Of a DNA stretch of 64,000 nucleotides, positions 34,496 to 45,079 are shown one piece after another. Position 1 is the stretch's first letter. Each line of letters starts with the position of its first letter. The position numbers and the translations under genes were made by a program. Origin of the DNA: Anabaena cylindrica PCC 7122 (GTDB taxonomy: Bacteria > Cyanobacteriota > Cyanobacteriia > Cyanobacteriales > Nostocaceae); contig NC_019771.1 in assembly GCF_000317695.1 (NCBI RefSeq), positions 992,001 to 1,056,000 on the forward strand, read 5' to 3'. The notes beneath the pieces are model-generated. The model had not been told where the DNA came from and did not search any database. It saw nothing but the letters and a program-made list of their open reading frames with translations.

Positions 34496-35671
34496 ATGAA
34501 TATGAAAATAGCGTATGTGGCGGTAGATGATTTTTTAAATAAAAGCTCTTGGACAAAACATCTGCAAGGGCGTTGTGCGGCTGAATATTACATAGCTAAA
34601 AATCTTACAGATGAATCTACTTACATAGATTATATTAGCCCACTTAGTAAAAAATTTTCCCTATTAACCAGAGCAAAATGGAGCTTATATAATTATATAT
34701 TCCACAAAAAATATTATCGTTGGGCAGAACCAATAGTTGTTAAAAATTATGCCCATCAAATTGAAAAAAAATTAAAATTGTTAGATACAAATATAGTTTT
34801 ATGTCCAGAAAATATAGTCCCAATTGCTTATCTTAATTGTCATCAACCACTGGTTTTGTGGACTGATGCAACTCTGAGTTCTCTCATAAATTTCTATCGA
34901 CATATGGAAAATTTATGTGATGAGAATATTAAAAATATCTATACTATGGAGGCAGAAGCTCTTAACCGATGTCAGTTAATTATATACACTTCAAAATGGG
35001 CTGCTGAAGATGCTATGCAGACTTATGATATTCCTGCATCTAAAATCAAAGTAGTTCCCTATGGAGCTAATTTAGAATGTGATAGAACCTGGGAAGATAT
35101 CCGAGTAATTGTAGGATCTAGAGAAGAGAATAAATGCAAATTACTTTTCATGGGTATTGACTGGTTAAGGAAAGGCGGAAATACAGCTTTTCAAGTAGCG
35201 AAAGAGTTAAATGAAGCAGGATTAAAGACTGAATTAATTGTAGTGGGATGTCAACCAGAAATCAATGAACCTCTACCAGAATTTGTGAAAGTTATCGGGT
35301 TTGTCGATAAATATAAAACAGAAGGTACAGAAACAATTAATAGATTATTAGCTGAATCACATTTTTTAATTTTGCCTTCTAGAGCAGAAGCATTTGGTCA
35401 TGTATTTTGTGAAGCAAGTTCTTTTGGTTTACCCTCTTTAGCAAGTAATATTGGTGGTATTCCAACTGTGGTTAGAGATAACTTCAATGGTAAAACATTT
35501 TCTCTTAACGCCGATATTTCCGAATACTCCGACTATATAATTAGATTGATGACAAATTATAGTGAGTACCAACAACTAGCGTATTCATCTTTTGAGCAAT
35601 ATCAATCTCGATTAAACTGGCAAGTATCTGTGCAGACTGCTAAACAGTTGATGAAAGAATTAGTAGATTAA
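34496..35671 (+). CDS. Family 4 glycosyltransferase (GT-B)
   Basis: 391 residues with GT4 signatures: PYGANLEC, KLLFMGIDWLRKGGNTAFQVA and, in the C-terminal lobe, FLILPSRAEAFGHVFCEASSFGLPSLASNIGGIPTVVRDNFNG, containing the E-x7-E motif. Start at 34496 (MNMKIAYVAV), an alternative Met two codons on. It closes the four-gene transferase run from 31797. The polymer it helps to make is presumably the hormogonium polysaccharide. Confidence 0.85.
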   Translation: MNMKIAYVAVDDFLNKSSWTKHLQGRCAAEYYIAKNLTDESTYIDYISPLSKKFSLLTRAKWSLYNYIFHKKYYRWAEPIVVKNYAHQIEKKLKLLDTNIVLCPENIVPIAYLNCHQPLVLWTDATLSSLINFYRHMENLCDENIKNIYTMEAEALNRCQLIIYTSKWAAEDAMQTYDIPASKIKVVPYGANLECDRTWEDIRVIVGSREENKCKLLFMGIDWLRKGGNTAFQVAKELNEAGLKTELIVVGCQPEINEPLPEFVKVIGFVDKYKTEGTETINRLLAESHFLILPSRAEAFGHVFCEASSFGLPSLASNIGGIPTVVRDNFNGKTFSLNADISEYSDYIIRLMTNYSEYQQLAYSSFEQYQSRLNWQVSVQTAKQLMKELVD

Positions 35672-35945
35672 CCAATAATTGTATCTTGTGACGGGGATAT
35701 TAATTGAGCGATCGCACTTCCCTAGATATTCCCTCGCTAATCATGCCGCTTCTATACTTTTGTTTAAGTTTAAGCAAGAATATAACCTAAGCTCTGCCAA
35801 AATTTAAAAAAAGTTCAAAATCTTAGAGAATAAGCCTTCTTTCCTTCTGCCTTTTTGCAATAGCAAATCCCAAACCCAAATTTTTGCTGTAAAGCGCCTA
35901 AAATAGAAAGGCTGTACTCAAATACGTAATCTGGAGATATTTGTC

Positions 35946-36182
35946 ATGTCCCGTCGTTGTCAACTAACTGGAAAAAAGGCTAATAATGCGATGGCCGTTT
36001 CCCACTCTCACCGTCGCACCAAGCGTCTGCAACAAGCTAACCTACAAAGCAAGCGCGTTTGGTGGGCTGGTGGTAATCGCTGGGTAAAACTAAAAATGTC
36101 TACCAAAGCCATCAAAACTTTAGACCAAAAAGGTATAGAAGTAATGGCTAAAGAAGCTGGTATCAACCTGAACCACTACTAA
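35946..36182 (+). CDS. rpmB: 50S ribosomal protein L28
   Basis: 78 residues, the usual length: MSRRCQLTGKKANNAMAVSHSHRRTKR... with QSKRVWWAGGNRWVKLKMS and the C-terminal TIKTLDQKG-like segment, as in cyanobacterial L28. It belongs to the large ribosomal subunit. A strong GGAG sits 10 bases before the ATG. It sits between two parts of the polysaccharide cluster and has its own terminator. Confidence 0.97.
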   Translation: MSRRCQLTGKKANNAMAVSHSHRRTKRLQQANLQSKRVWWAGGNRWVKLKMSTKAIKTLDQKGIEVMAKEAGINLNHY

Positions 36183-36232
36183 ACCTGCATCCCTGCTGGG
36201 TATTTACCAGAGTGGGAAAATTTTCGCTCAAT

Positions 36233-36257
36233 CACCTCCTCTCTGGGGAGGTTTTTA
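36233..36257 (+). terminator. Rho-independent terminator after rpmB
   Basis: ACCTCC (36234-36239) pairs with GGAGGT (36246-36251) across a TCTCTGG loop, followed by TTTTTAATT. It lies 50 bp after the rpmB stop. Confidence 0.8.
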
Positions 36258-36675
36258 ATTACTTTGCATATTTTTGCACATAAGTGATATTTTTTTTATA
36301 AAAGCTGGGTAGTATAAACTTGCACTGTTAATAGAAACTTCATAAAGTTTGACTACAATTCCATGATTCTAAGTGAAATCACTTAACAATATGCTATGAC
36401 CTAGCATACCATAACTAAATTAATGTTAATAATTTCAGTATTTTCCAGATGAAAGCAAAGATTACAACAGTGTTATAACCAAGTTATACCTTCTTGCGTA
36501 AATTGTATTTAGTTGCATAGTTGCTTGATTTGCAATTAGCACCGCCAAAATGCAGTATTTATTAGATGAATATAAAGTTTAAATCTTGACTACAAAATAG
36601 AGTTTTAGCCCAATTTTCTCAATATCCAAAAAACATTAAAGATAAGTACCAAATTACTTAGCAGGGAAAGCAGCT
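36258..36675. other. Regulatory region upstream of hpsA
   Basis: About 420 bp of AT-rich sequence without a gene. It should hold the hpsA promoter; hps genes in Nostoc punctiforme are induced when hormogonia form. I could not assign a sigma-factor site with confidence. Confidence 0.5.
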
Positions 36676-39600
36676 ATGTCTCAGAAACGTCATTCAGTCC
36701 AGGCAATGCTAAGAATATCAAAAAAAAATAGCCGGAAGTTTTTAAGAGCGGCAAAAAAGCAATTAATTCACTTACTTCGGACTACTTTTAGAACTACCAG
36801 AAACCGAGAAACGTCCAATGCTGGTTTTATATTGCCCACAGTGGCAATGGTGTCTATAGTAGTTGTTTTACTGACCGTTGCTATTATGTTTCGGTCATTT
36901 GACCGAGCTAAAAATGCTAGCAATGTCCGCGTGAATGAGGCTGTAATTAATGCTGCTACACCGGCAATTGATCGAGCCAGAGCTAAAATCAACAAGCTAT
37001 TTGAAGATAAACGACTACCAAGAGCTACGCCAGCAGATTCTGTATTATACGAAACATTGGCGAATAATATAAATGAATACACGTTTGGCGATGAAACCAA
37101 ACTGAGGCTAGTTTCTGGTGCAAATGAGTCACTTACAGCATGGAGATTTCCCGTTGATACCGATAATAACGGGAGATTCGACAGTTACACTCTATATGGT
37201 ATTTACCTTAGAAATCCCCCTTTAAGCGGCAATCAATACACTCGTTCCAGAAATCCATTGGAATCGAGAACTCAACCTATGGCTTCTAATAATGGGGGTG
37301 CAGGCTGCGAAGATACCTTTGGGACAAGTGCAACTTTAGTAGGTATTAATGGTTGGTTTAAGTTCGGTAGCAGGTTGAAAAAAGCTTTTTTTGTATACAC
37401 TGCCACAGTCCCTATTACCACTACAACTACTATCCCAACTGCTACTTCAACCAATTATGAGGTTTTCAAAGGTAATAAAGGCTTTTCTGCCGTAGAGTAT
37501 CAACAAGACAGGGTGCAGCTCCCTGTAATTAATAATGCTGTTCTTTATGAAGATGATTTAGAACTGACTCCAGGTGCAGACTTCAAGTTGAATGGACGGG
37601 TTTTTACTAATAGCAACTTACTGGTGGGTTCCGATGGTGCAACTATTACATTGTATCAAATTAGTAGCAAAGATTCCTGTTTCTACGAGCCTGACAACGC
37701 CAAGGTCATAGTTGGGGGCAATATAGGTATTGGTAGATTTATAAGTACAAGTGATTTAAATAATGGAGCCGTAGTTCATTTATTTAACGGCACTGGTGAT
37801 GTCTCTACCTCTCAAATCAAAGACCACAAAACAGTCACAGACAACCCATCACTCATAACTTACAACAGTCTAGCCTATGTGCAGCGTATCAACCGCTTAG
37901 TAGAGGCTCAGATAGCTAACAATGAAAATACTGATCCAACAGAGGTTAAAGAAGGTATTCAAAAGACAAAGGATGATCTTGGGTTAGATAGTTACACCAC
38001 AGAGGAAGAAGCAAGATTTCGTACAGAACAATTACAGTTGTACTTTCAAAAACGTACCCGCCGTGTTCCTTACAGAGAAGTGGCTTTTGGTGGCAATGCT
38101 CTAGGTACATATGCCACAACAACTCCACTTACAGGTAGTGGTGATACACTACGCCCAATAAATACTTGGAGCTTTCCTAACAATCCTGTTAATGGTAAAG
38201 TAGGTACTGGCTACACGGGACTGACACTCAGACCGAATACTTCTACCAAGCTTTATCCTAGTGCAACTGAACCAACGCGGTTACAAACAACCTATGGTGG
38301 AAAAGAACAATTCTTAGGCGATAGAATTGCTGTTGGTAATAATTTGCCTCAACTCTGGATTAAAGGAGGAGTATTTGTGGGACCAAATGCCGCTGATACT
38401 CAATCAATTTCTGGTATTAACTGGGATAATCCTACTACTCCTACAGTACCTAGAACTCGTCGCTCTCTTGTAGAAACACTCGCTGATGTAGGATCTACAG
38501 ATAGAGATGGAATTTGGGAGCAAGCCGCCGCTACAGTACCAGATAACCCACAAGATCCTATTGGTGGTTTGAGAGTCATCACAGGTGCAGGAATTTATTT
38601 GCCTGAAGGTTACACTACAACAGGCAAAAATGACGGGACTGACACCACTTATGCAGTAGCTAAAACTGGGACTATAAATATCTGGTCTGATATGATGCCA
38701 GTCGCTTCTAGCACAGCGACATCACCAAGTAGTACAGTCGATCCAAACATTATACTACCAAACGCACTGACACCATATCTGCGAATGCGGGCTACAGCGG
38801 TTTATCATTACAAATCCACTGGTTACAATGAGGATACTCCAATCCCCATAGCTTGTGTCAGTAGCTATTATGATCCAACTAGCGAAAATTTAGCCAGAAA
38901 TAAATCGGGTTTAGCTGATGTATCTCCTGTTGACCGCCTTACCACTCAGCCTTACAATACTACCATTAATACAAATAACGGTAATTCCCACAACGGCATA
39001 GTTTATGGTGCGCCTAATAAAGCCGTAAGCGACTATCAGGACGTACTCGATTACCAAGCCCAATTAAAATATCCAAATGGCCGTTGGGTGAATGAACCAC
39101 TCCAAACTGCTCTAGCAAAAACAGCTGCAAATCGCACCATTGCCGAGCAATCTGCTATAGATGCAGAAATTTGCGCCCTACAGATTTTCGATGGTAGTAT
39201 TCCAGCACCTTCTACGCCCTTACCAATTCCTCACGGTGCAATTCAAGAAGTAGCATTTCTAGATGCGAGACAGGTTAAGGCAGTTCATAATGATGTAACT
39301 CTCGGTGTAGAAACTTTCACTAATGCGGATGGTTTTTGTCCTCTAGCGACTGGTGATTGTCCTCTAGGAGTACCAGCTAATGTTGTAGCAGCAGTACCAG
39401 ATGCAGCAGATTATGATCTGCCCATCAGAGACAGACAACCCCTGGAAATTCGCGCCACTGTTTTAAATATAGGTCAGCTTCGCACAACTGCAATCGGTGG
39501 TACAACTCCATCACAGGAATACTTATTGCCAAATAGCGGTATTATATATGCTGCTCGCAATGATGCCCTCATAGATGCAAGTTCAGATTTACCAGATGCA

Positions 39601-41328
39601 ACGGCGAAAAAATCCGAAAGTACGGTGGACTATAAGCTTGACCCTACTCGCCGTCCTAATGGGATTATGCTTTTAAATGGTTCAGAAATTTGGCGTGAAG
39701 AGGATTATCGAGATGAAGAGAAAGGGTTAATTTTAACTACAGATTTGCCTGTATATCTCAAGGGTGATTTTAATCTACACGACGAACAAGAATTTACCAC
39801 TGACCTAACTGATGATTGGGGCAATTTCTATACTCGCGCTAAAAGTACCCGTAATCCTAATTTTGCCTGTCGTCCCAATGATTTAAGGCTACCGAATTGT
39901 ACAACTGGTGACAAGTGGCGACCTGCTTCTATTTTGGCAGATGCTATTACTGCACTTTCTAATAACTTTAGGTTGGGTTTCCGCGATGAGGGAGACTATG
40001 ACTTAAACAATAACTTGGGAGATAGCGAATCTATCACAGCATTGAAAAAAGTTGGCTTTTTTGCTAACACCTTCGCCACAAATGCTAGTTGGTATAACAC
40101 TGGCGCAACTCTAAGGGGGTATCCCAAAGACTTGGAATCTACGGTTACTACTCCAAACGCGTTTCAAGGTAGTACTTACGTCAACAACTTTGTCACACCA
40201 ATTCAACGACGGGCAACCTTCAATGAGTATTTGATGGAAATATGTCCGAAATTGCCTGTTTCAAAATGTGGACCTGAAGATTGGTATGTTAACTACGATG
40301 CACCAAACTCAGCTAATAATATTCGCTTATGGAAACCAACTGGAGATACAACTTCTAATGTACTTCTAACTAATGGTACTGTACCTGAATCCTCACTAAA
40401 TGCTGGTACGACTGCGACTGTTTTTGCTCCTACTGATCCACTTAAACGCTATCCCCGTCGAGTCGCTTTCAAACGTGTTAGTAGTACAGACTCATTCAAT
40501 GGAGATTTAGTTCTTGATGGCAGTAACCGTCCTACACCCTTGGGTATCATTTCAGATAATGTAGAAGAGTTTCCCTATACCCGTACTACTTATCCTCAGA
40601 CTAATCCTAATGCTTTATGGTTTAAGACAACCACAAGCACTACCCAAAAGGCAGATAATAACAACAACAGCGACCCAGTTAACACTAAGTTGTTACTGGC
40701 TAACGAAACTCTGACTGCAACTAAGGACAGCCATCCCCGATTGCTGCCAGTTTTACAAGTAAATGACCCTTTTGATACTCCTGCAAGTGCAAGTACAGCT
40801 GATGTGGGTACTAACAGTAACAGTAATTGGTTGCAAGTAGCTACAGAAACTACTTTTAATGTCATTATGGCTGCTGGAGATACTCCTGCTCGTCCTACTG
40901 AAGATAATGGTGGGCTGCATAACTTTACCCGCTTTTTAGAACACTGGAACCCAGCGGCAAGTAACGTTAAAGCAAGAATTAATGGTTCTTTCATGCAGCT
41001 TAAAAAAAGTGCTTATGCCACTGCATCATTTACTACTTCTCTAGAAGGTGCAGATAATAGTCTTCTGTATCAAATCGGGATTAACGGTGGTAGAGGTTCC
41101 TTCTATCTTCCTCCTGAGAGGCAGTGGGGTTATGATGTAGGGCTGCTGTCTCAATCACCTGATTTATTTGCCCAAAAATTGGTGACTATACCACCTGATA
41201 AGCCAGATGAGTATGTCCGAGAAGTTGGTCGAGATGACATCTGGGTGCAAACTTTGTTGTGTGCTAAAACAACCGAAACGAATACACCTAATGCTATAGA
41301 TGACGATCAACGTGGTACTTGCCCCTAA
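36676..41328 (+). CDS. hpsA: Hormogonium polysaccharide biosynthesis protein HpsA
   Basis: A 1550-residue protein with a basic N-terminus and then NAGFILPTVAMVSIVVVLLTVAIMFRSF near residues 49-76, a hydrophobic pilin-like segment preceded by Gly-Phe, so it may be inserted like a type IV pilin. The rest is a large extracytoplasmic beta-rich region with many Asn/Thr/Gly and cysteines. In N. punctiforme, HpsA is the first gene of a locus needed for hormogonium polysaccharide secretion and gliding. Here it heads the same set: hpsA, hpsB, hpsC, hpsD-like, hpsE. Its biochemical activity is unknown. Confidence 0.9.
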   Translation: MSQKRHSVQAMLRISKKNSRKFLRAAKKQLIHLLRTTFRTTRNRETSNAGFILPTVAMVSIVVVLLTVAIMFRSFDRAKNASNVRVNEAVINAATPAIDRARAKINKLFEDKRLPRATPADSVLYETLANNINEYTFGDETKLRLVSGANESLTAWRFPVDTDNNGRFDSYTLYGIYLRNPPLSGNQYTRSRNPLESRTQPMASNNGGAGCEDTFGTSATLVGINGWFKFGSRLKKAFFVYTATVPITTTTTIPTATSTNYEVFKGNKGFSAVEYQQDRVQLPVINNAVLYEDDLELTPGADFKLNGRVFTNSNLLVGSDGATITLYQISSKDSCFYEPDNAKVIVGGNIGIGRFISTSDLNNGAVVHLFNGTGDVSTSQIKDHKTVTDNPSLITYNSLAYVQRINRLVEAQIANNENTDPTEVKEGIQKTKDDLGLDSYTTEEEARFRTEQLQLYFQKRTRRVPYREVAFGGNALGTYATTTPLTGSGDTLRPINTWSFPNNPVNGKVGTGYTGLTLRPNTSTKLYPSATEPTRLQTTYGGKEQFLGDRIAVGNNLPQLWIKGGVFVGPNAADTQSISGINWDNPTTPTVPRTRRSLVETLADVGSTDRDGIWEQAAATVPDNPQDPIGGLRVITGAGIYLPEGYTTTGKNDGTDTTYAVAKTGTINIWSDMMPVASSTATSPSSTVDPNIILPNALTPYLRMRATAVYHYKSTGYNEDTPIPIACVSSYYDPTSENLARNKSGLADVSPVDRLTTQPYNTTINTNNGNSHNGIVYGAPNKAVSDYQDVLDYQAQLKYPNGRWVNEPLQTALAKTAANRTIAEQSAIDAEICALQIFDGSIPAPSTPLPIPHGAIQEVAFLDARQVKAVHNDVTLGVETFTNADGFCPLATGDCPLGVPANVVAAVPDAADYDLPIRDRQPLEIRATVLNIGQLRTTAIGGTTPSQEYLLPNSGIIYAARNDALIDASSDLPDATAKKSESTVDYKLDPTRRPNGIMLLNGSEIWREEDYRDEEKGLILTTDLPVYLKGDFNLHDEQEFTTDLTDDWGNFYTRAKSTRNPNFACRPNDLRLPNCTTGDKWRPASILADAITALSNNFRLGFRDEGDYDLNNNLGDSESITALKKVGFFANTFATNASWYNTGATLRGYPKDLESTVTTPNAFQGSTYVNNFVTPIQRRATFNEYLMEICPKLPVSKCGPEDWYVNYDAPNSANNIRLWKPTGDTTSNVLLTNGTVPESSLNAGTTATVFAPTDPLKRYPRRVAFKRVSSTDSFNGDLVLDGSNRPTPLGIISDNVEEFPYTRTTYPQTNPNALWFKTTTSTTQKADNNNNSDPVNTKLLLANETLTATKDSHPRLLPVLQVNDPFDTPASASTADVGTNSNSNWLQVATETTFNVIMAAGDTPARPTEDNGGLHNFTRFLEHWNPAASNVKARINGSFMQLKKSAYATASFTTSLEGADNSLLYQIGINGGRGSFYLPPERQWGYDVGLLSQSPDLFAQKLVTIPPDKPDEYVREVGRDDIWVQTLLCAKTTETNTPNAIDDDQRGTCP

Positions 41329-41351
41329 AACTTAGAAGCTGGTGATAAACA

Positions 41352-42059
41352 ATGATTAAACGTAAACAACAGCAAACAAGTCATCCTGATCGCAATTCTG
41401 GTTTTACCATTATTGAGTCGTTGGTAGCGATAGTTGTAGTTAGCATCCTACTAGCTGCGATCGCACCAGTTATTGTTCTATCAACCGCTACTCGTGTTCA
41501 AGCGCGACGGATAGAATTAGCATCTCACGCTGCCAAAACATTTATTGATGGTGTCAGAACCGGCTCAATTACAACTCCAGTCGTAGTTTCTACCCTCTCT
41601 ACTCCTACAACAGGCTCACCCAGAAATATTACTGCCACGCCAGGTGACTACTTAGTTAACACGACAAAAATGCCTGCTCCCACCTCAGCAACTGGTCTCT
41701 ATTGCTTGAGGAAAGATAATGTGATCAATGTGATCAGTAACATATCAACAGATTGTTTGGATATTAACAACATCAACTTTTTTGTCCAAGCTGGACGAAT
41801 TGTTCAATCTACTGGACTAAATGACGGTTATCGGTTGGCAATCCGGGTGTATAGGGGAGATGTGGAGTTTGGAAATTCTAGCAACCCTGTATTAGTCAGC
41901 CAAGGCAATACTAAAAATCAAGCCTCAACAGTGACAGGTGGACTAGGTAACAAACAAGCCCCATTAGTAGAAATGACTACTGATGTTAGCACTCGTTTTA
42001 CTTCCTTTCAGGCTTTATGTCAGCGTCTAGGTGCTGCACCTGGCAGAACCTGTCAATAA
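41352..42059 (+). CDS. hpsB: Hormogonium polysaccharide secretion pseudopilin HpsB
   Basis: 235 residues, 23 bp after hpsA. The N-terminus has a class III prepilin signal: NSGFTIIESLVAIVVVSILLAAIAPVIVLS, cut before Phe, with the Glu at +5 as in type IV pilins. The soluble C-terminal domain is Thr/Ser/Gly-rich with three or four cysteines (YCLRKDN, CQRLGAAPGRTCQ). It probably joins a type II secretion/pilus-like fibre used in gliding and polymer export. Confidence 0.85.
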   Translation: MIKRKQQQTSHPDRNSGFTIIESLVAIVVVSILLAAIAPVIVLSTATRVQARRIELASHAAKTFIDGVRTGSITTPVVVSTLSTPTTGSPRNITATPGDYLVNTTKMPAPTSATGLYCLRKDNVINVISNISTDCLDINNINFFVQAGRIVQSTGLNDGYRLAIRVYRGDVEFGNSSNPVLVSQGNTKNQASTVTGGLGNKQAPLVEMTTDVSTRFTSFQALCQRLGAAPGRTCQ

Positions 42060-42118
42060 AAGATTAGAACAAGATAAAGCGTGTAAGGCGTGCATCTATT
42101 CAGTAAAGGAAAGACCAC

Positions 42119-43120
42119 ATGATGATGAATACACTAAAATTTCTACTCAGGAACCAGCTAAAATCCTCAAAAGTCATTCAGCAAGCTAGTGGTTTTACCC
42201 TGATTGAATTGTTGATCGGTATGGTAATGGCATTTCTGATCATCACGCCCTTAATAGGATTTATGATCAGTGTTATGAACACAGATCAACAGGAGCAAGC
42301 CAAAACCAATTCTGAGCAAGAAATTCAAGCCGGACTAGATTACATTGGTCGTGACTTAAAGCAAGCCATCTATATCTATGATGCAGATGGTATTGATGCT
42401 CTTACTAGCACAGCAAATAGCGGACCGCAAATACCTGTAGCAACTGATAGAACTCCTGTTCTTGTCTTTTGGAAACGAGAATTAATCGAAGATGTAATCG
42501 CTAATTCAGGAAGCACTGACAAAGATGATACTTTTGTTTATTCATTAGTTGCCTACTACTTGATTAAAAATAATGACACAACTTGGTCTAAAGCCGCTCG
42601 TATTGGTAGATGGCAAATTAGGGATGGTGTAGTCACTACTAGTACAAGTGATAGTGATAGCATACTTTGTACTGGATATACTTCTAGGTATGTTAAAGGA
42701 CCCACTGGCAACACTAATAAATATTGTCCTAGTACAGGTTTTGAATCCTTTGATCTCAGTCAACAAGGAACCATTACCGAAAGTATGAATGCGTGGACAA
42801 AAAAAGTCTCAACTACTTATACTGCTGATACTTTAGTACTTGTAGACTATATTGATCAAACCACAACTGGTGCGCCTGCTGCAAATTGTGCTAACTCGGC
42901 AAGTGCTGACATCACCTGGTCAAAAGTAGCACCAACGAGCATGACTGGTTTTTATGCTTGCATTGATATACTTAATACAACGTCAGAAGTATTTATACGT
43001 GGTAATGCTCGCGCTCGTATTAATACTCAGGGAAATAATATTGCATATAGTGATGGACAAAAAACTTATTTCCCTACTGCAAACATCAGAGTTCAAGGGC
43101 AGGGGTACTTGTATAAATAA
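42119..43120 (+). CDS. hpsC: Hormogonium polysaccharide secretion pseudopilin HpsC
   Basis: 333 residues (MMMNTLKFLL). Prepilin signal ASGFTLIELLIGMVMAFLIITPLIGFM with Glu at +5 and a long soluble domain beginning EQEIQAGLDYIGRDLKQAIYIYDADG, as in PilW/GspJ-like minor pilins, which carry the QxGLDYIGRDLRxA pattern. It follows hpsB by 59 bp. It should be a large minor pseudopilin at the tip of the fibre. Confidence 0.85.
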   Translation: MMMNTLKFLLRNQLKSSKVIQQASGFTLIELLIGMVMAFLIITPLIGFMISVMNTDQQEQAKTNSEQEIQAGLDYIGRDLKQAIYIYDADGIDALTSTANSGPQIPVATDRTPVLVFWKRELIEDVIANSGSTDKDDTFVYSLVAYYLIKNNDTTWSKAARIGRWQIRDGVVTTSTSDSDSILCTGYTSRYVKGPTGNTNKYCPSTGFESFDLSQQGTITESMNAWTKKVSTTYTADTLVLVDYIDQTTTGAPAANCANSASADITWSKVAPTSMTGFYACIDILNTTSEVFIRGNARARINTQGNNIAYSDGQKTYFPTANIRVQGQGYLYK

Positions 43121-43144
43121 TGCTGAAAAGTGGAGGATTAAAAA

Positions 43145-43822
43145 ATGGCTGCTGATTATGGAATAGAAAATTTTCTTGTCAAATTATGGACTCACAACCG
43201 TAATAATACTAACAGAGATCTGAGAAATTTAAAATCTGGATACACTGATCAGAAGGCTGGCTTTACCTTAATAGAACTACTTGTAGTTATATTGATGATA
43301 GGCGTTTTATCGGCAATAGTAGCCCCTAGTTGGCAGGGATTTGTCAACCGACAACGATTAAATAAAGCTTACGAGGGTGTTTTATCAGCTTTACAGCAAG
43401 CTCAGACATCAGCTAAAAATAGCAAATTGAACTATAGTGCCAGTTTTAGAGTCAATAGTACCAGTAATATTGCTGAGTACGTTATTTATCAGGGTACCAC
43501 TTTACCTAGTTCGGGTTGGAATAGTTTAGCAAGTGATTTGGCAAAAAGTAAGGTTTTACTTTATAGCAATATGACCGGTGTGAATACTAAATCTAGTAGT
43601 GGCAATATAGTTCTGACTACAACTGGAAGTGGCACAATTACTTTTGATTATATGGGTGCTTTAGCACGTAAATCTGATGGTAATGATGCTGACATACCTT
43701 TAAAAGTAATGGTAGCCATACCCACAGCAGGAACTAATCAGGCTGGTAATTTGAGACGCTGTGCTATCTTAGAAACCCTGATTGGGGGAATGCGAACAGC
43801 AAAAGACACTAGTTGTACTTAA
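43145..43822 (+). CDS. hpsD: Pseudopilin, HpsD-like (GspH/FimT type)
   Basis: 225 residues with an unusually long 36-residue leader before the prepilin site: KAGFTLIELLVVILMIGVLSAIVAPSWQGFVNRQRLNKA. The soluble part has the GspH/FimT pattern (LQQAQTSAKNSKLNYSASFRV; CAILETLIGGMRTAKDTSC) and ends with a cysteine pair. Third pseudopilin in the run after hpsA; position matches hpsD of N. punctiforme. The paralogue at 45080 shares the end ILGAMRMAKDR. Confidence 0.75.
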   Translation: MAADYGIENFLVKLWTHNRNNTNRDLRNLKSGYTDQKAGFTLIELLVVILMIGVLSAIVAPSWQGFVNRQRLNKAYEGVLSALQQAQTSAKNSKLNYSASFRVNSTSNIAEYVIYQGTTLPSSGWNSLASDLAKSKVLLYSNMTGVNTKSSSGNIVLTTTGSGTITFDYMGALARKSDGNDADIPLKVMVAIPTAGTNQAGNLRRCAILETLIGGMRTAKDTSCT

Positions 43823-43975
43823 ATTTGTTGGTATTAATAAATTAGATGATTTCAGTGAAAAAACTATATCTAAAGGAGTCCTAAAAGTAGCAAAATTGAT
43901 ACTTGAGTAACTGTTTTGGGAATTCTTATATTCCCGTAAAAAACTGCTCTCAGTAAAAATATAACTTGAAAAGCA

Positions 43976-44929
43976 ATGAATAATTGCATTGATTTTACCG
44001 TAGCTATCCCTACTTACAACGGTGAACATCGTTTACCTGAGCTACTAGAAAAACTAAGAAGTCAAATTAATACAAAGAATATCTCTTGGGAAATTATTGT
44101 TGTTGATAACAACAGTACAGATAATACAGCTAAAATTGTTAAAAGCTATCAAAAAAATTGGCCATGTACATATCCCTTAAAATACTACTTTGAAGCCAAA
44201 CAGGGAGCAGCTTATGCTAGAAAAAAGGCAATTGCAGAAGCTAAAGGTCAATTGATTGGGTTTCTAGATGATGACAATTACCCAACCCCTAACTGGGTTT
44301 CATCCGCTCATAGTTTTGCTCAAAAATATCCCCAAGCTGGTGCTTATGGTAGTCAAATTCATCCTAACTGGGAGATAAAACCACCAGAAGATTTTGAGAG
44401 AATTGCCCCATTTCTAGCAATTACAGAGCGAGGGGACTTGCCTTTGCTGTATGAAACTAAGACAAAATTACTTCCTCCTTCTGCTGGACTTGTTGTCCGT
44501 CGTCAGGCTTGTTTGGACATTGCACAGAGTCCAACAGTTTTAATTGGTAGATTAGCTGATAATATGCTGGCCGGTGAAGATTTAGAAATGTTGTATTATA
44601 TCCAAAAAGCTGGGTGGGAAGTTTGGTATAACCCGGAAATGGAAACTTATCATAAAATACCTGAATTTCGTTTAAAAAGAGAATATTTAATTCCATTTTT
44701 TAGGGGTATTGGACTAAGCCGTTATGTGACTCGCATGGTAAATATCCAACCTTGGAAGAAACCAATTTTTTCGTTGGTATATATGCTTAATGATTTGCGT
44801 AAGGTCTGTTTACATCTAATCAAATATAGAGGCAGGTTAGAAAGTGATTTAGTTGCATCTTGTGAAATGCAACTATTTTTAAGTAGTTTGGTGAGTCCTT
44901 TCTATCTTTGGAAGCATGGTTATTTGTAG
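43976..44929 (+). CDS. hpsE: Hormogonium polysaccharide glycosyltransferase HpsE
   Basis: 317-residue GT-A enzyme: FTVAIPTYNGEHRLPELLEKL, WEIIVVDNNSTDNTAKI, FLDDDNYPTPNW, LLPPSAGLVVRRQACLD. It sits directly after the hpsA-D set, the place of hpsE in N. punctiforme. It likely transfers one sugar of the hormogonium polysaccharide. It has a close paralogue at 32437-33408. Confidence 0.85.
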   Translation: MNNCIDFTVAIPTYNGEHRLPELLEKLRSQINTKNISWEIIVVDNNSTDNTAKIVKSYQKNWPCTYPLKYYFEAKQGAAYARKKAIAEAKGQLIGFLDDDNYPTPNWVSSAHSFAQKYPQAGAYGSQIHPNWEIKPPEDFERIAPFLAITERGDLPLLYETKTKLLPPSAGLVVRRQACLDIAQSPTVLIGRLADNMLAGEDLEMLYYIQKAGWEVWYNPEMETYHKIPEFRLKREYLIPFFRGIGLSRYVTRMVNIQPWKKPIFSLVYMLNDLRKVCLHLIKYRGRLESDLVASCEMQLFLSSLVSPFYLWKHGYL

Positions 44930-45079
44930 TGAGAAGAATTAGAATATTACTGAGTCAGACGAGATATTCACTTGATTTTTTGTACAACAAATTAATCTTT
45001 GCTTTATAAAATTTACATATTTAAATGAAATTAAGCAAGTGAATATATTTAAGGTATAAAAAATAGATAACCATGACAA

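Noticed and set aside
40596..40994. 132-codon antisense frame in hpsA
   Set aside because: Shadow of the strongly coding hpsA strand.
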